Shown here in pieces: positions 4,843 through 5,940 of a DNA stretch of 5,940 nt; position 1 is the stretch's first letter; each line of letters begins with the position of its first letter. The stretch is from an uncultured Clostridia bacterium (GTDB taxonomy: Bacteria > Bacillota_A > Clostridia > Oscillospirales > Acutalibacteraceae). The position numbers and the translations under genes were made by a program. Where the stretch lies: positions 1 to 5,940 of the forward strand of contig CALWIE010000100.1 in NCBI GenBank assembly GCA_944380625.1. Reading direction: 5' to 3'. Under the pieces are notes generated by a model. That model saw nothing but the letters and a program-made list of their open reading frames with translations, ran no database searches and was not told where the DNA came from.

Positions 4843-5940
4843 ATGAAGGATCAGAAACTGGATACCCTTTGTATCCACGCGGGCTATACGCCCAAAAACG
4901 GGGAGCCCCGGGTGGCCCCCATCGTACAGAGCACCACCTACGTCTACGAGAGCTCTAAGGAGATGGGCGCCCTGTTCGACCTGGAGGAGAGCGGCTTTTT
5001 CTACACCCGCCTGGGCAATCCCACCAACGACGCCGTAGAGCAGAAGATCGCCGCCCTGGAAGGGGGCGTGGGGGCTCTCATCACCTCCTCCGGCCAGGCC
5101 GCCAATTTGATGGCGGTCCTGAACATCTGCCCGGCGGGCTTCCACGTGGTCAGCTCCAGCGCCATTTACGGCGGCACCTTCAACCTGTTCTACAAGACCA
5201 TGAAGGAGATGGGCATCGAGACTACCTTTGTCCCACCCACCGCCACCCTGGAGGAGCTGCGGGCCGCCATGCGCCCCAACACCCGGGCCGTCTTCGCCGA
5301 GACCCTGGCAAACCCCTCCCTGGCCGTGGCCGACCTGGAGGTTTTCGCCCGGGCCGCCCATGAGCAGGGCGTGCCCCTGATCGTGGACAACACCTTCCCC
5401 ACGCCCATCAACTGCCGTCCCATAGAGTTTGGCGCGGACATCGTCACCCACTCCACCACCAAATACATGGACGGCCACGCGGTCCAGGTGGGGGGCGTCA
5501 TTGTGGATTCCGGCAACTTCAACTGGGAAAACGGCAAGTTCCCCATGCTCACCCAGCCGGACGACTCCTACCACGGCGTGGTGTACACCCAGCAGTTCGG
5601 CAAGGCGGCCTACATCACCAAGGCCCGCACCCACCTGATGCGGGACCTGGGCGCCCAGGCGGCCCCCATGAACGCTTTCCTTCTGAACCTGGGCCTGGAG
5701 ACCTTGGCCCTGCGCATGGAGCGCCATTGCTCCAACGCCCTGAAAGTGGCCCAGTTCCTGGAGAAAGACCCCCGGGTGGCCTGGGTGGACTACCCGGACC
5801 TGGAGGGCAACCCCAACCACGCCCTGGCCAAGAAGTACATGCCCCACGGCACCTGCGGGGTGGTGTCCTTCGGCGTAAAGGGCGGGCGGGAGGCCGCCAC
5901 CCGGTTTATGGATGGCCTGGAGATGGCCTCGGTGGTCACC
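4843..5940 (+). CDS. metY: O-acetylhomoserine aminocarboxypropyltransferase (sulfhydrylase), 3' truncated
   Basis: MetY is a cytoplasmic PLP enzyme that joins O-acetyl-L-homoserine with sulfide (or methanethiol) to give homocysteine (or methionine). The window holds 366 codons with no stop; family members have about 425-430 residues, so roughly the last 60 are missing. Visible fold-type I features are YTRLGNPTN (54-62, PLP phosphate contact from the partner subunit), SSGQAA (82-87), YGGTFNLF (109-116), VDNTFPTP (181-188, Asp182 to the pyridine nitrogen) and HSTTKYMDGH (203-212) with the Schiff-base Lys207. The NWENGKFP (227-234) and YHG (243-245) insertion, and GLETLALRMERH (284-295), separate MetY from the shorter cystathionine gamma-synthase/lyase group. 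The gene follows the zinc-ribbon gene by 56 bases without visible terminator, promoter or SAM riboswitch, so cotranscription is likely. A different Cys/Met-metabolism paralogue specificity cannot be fully excluded. Confidence 0.93.
   Translation, partial: MKDQKLDTLCIHAGYTPKNGEPRVAPIVQSTTYVYESSKEMGALFDLEESGFFYTRLGNPTNDAVEQKIAALEGGVGALITSSGQAANLMAVLNICPAGFHVVSSSAIYGGTFNLFYKTMKEMGIETTFVPPTATLEELRAAMRPNTRAVFAETLANPSLAVADLEVFARAAHEQGVPLIVDNTFPTPINCRPIEFGADIVTHSTTKYMDGHAVQVGGVIVDSGNFNWENGKFPMLTQPDDSYHGVVYTQQFGKAAYITKARTHLMRDLGAQAAPMNAFLLNLGLETLALRMERHCSNALKVAQFLEKDPRVAWVDYPDLEGNPNHALAKKYMPHGTCGVVSFGVKGGREAATRFMDGLEMASVVT

Noticed and set aside
4738..5847. A 369-codon minus-strand open frame opposite metY
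   Set aside because: It is antisense to a clear PLP enzyme, its composition (Gly/Val/His/Gln repeats) is typical of a shadow frame, and it extends into the end of the zinc-ribbon gene.
1..5940. CRISPR array, insertion sequence, tRNA, rRNA or toxin-antitoxin pair
   Set aside because: I saw no spaced direct repeats, transposase motifs, terminal inverted repeats, tRNA-like cloverleaf or small paired ORFs in the intergenic regions.

Overview
This GC-rich window (roughly 60 % G+C, strong G/C preference at third codon positions) looks like chromosomal core DNA of an endospore-forming Firmicute. The combination of dipicolinate synthase genes, a Firmicutes-type MurC (EACEY motif) and high GC suggests a clostridial gut lineage such as Oscillospiraceae (Flavonifractor/Intestinimonas-like). 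The genus is an inference from composition and gene content, not from a search.

Layout, left to right. (1) 1-187, plus strand: the C-terminal end of a PAS-like protein resembling the PAS segment of CheB/CheR fusion proteins, followed by an intrinsic terminator. (2) 297-2558, minus strand: a probable two-gene unit, murC followed by a Cof-type HAD phosphatase. It has a perfect TATAAT box upstream of murC and a strong terminator whose loop contains the HAD stop codon. (3) 2559-2748: a divergent intergenic region holding the murC promoter, a GC-rich hairpin and a sequence that fits the sigma-K promoter consensus closely. (4) 2749-4190, plus strand: dpaA-dpaB, overlapping by 4 bases, encoding dipicolinate synthase. 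(5) 4191-4297: a sigma-A-like promoter followed by a short hairpin near the predicted 5' end of the mRNA. (6) 4298-4786: an uncharacterised zinc-ribbon protein with one C-terminal membrane segment. (7) 4843-5940: metY (O-acetylhomoserine sulfhydrylase), running off the right edge.

How the genes fit together. dpaAB makes dipicolinic acid from the lysine/diaminopimelate pathway intermediate in the mother cell late in sporulation, consistent with the sigma-K-like promoter. murC is an essential vegetative peptidoglycan gene transcribed divergently from it. The zinc-ribbon gene and metY have no obvious functional link to the spore genes and appear to form a separate vegetative unit, although no terminator separates them from dpaB.

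I found no mobile element, CRISPR array, RNA gene or defence system. Most of the window is ordinary core metabolism. The points most worth following up are the zinc-ribbon membrane protein, the sigma-K-like promoter, the regulatory structures between murC and dpaA, and the terminator that overlaps the end of the HAD gene.
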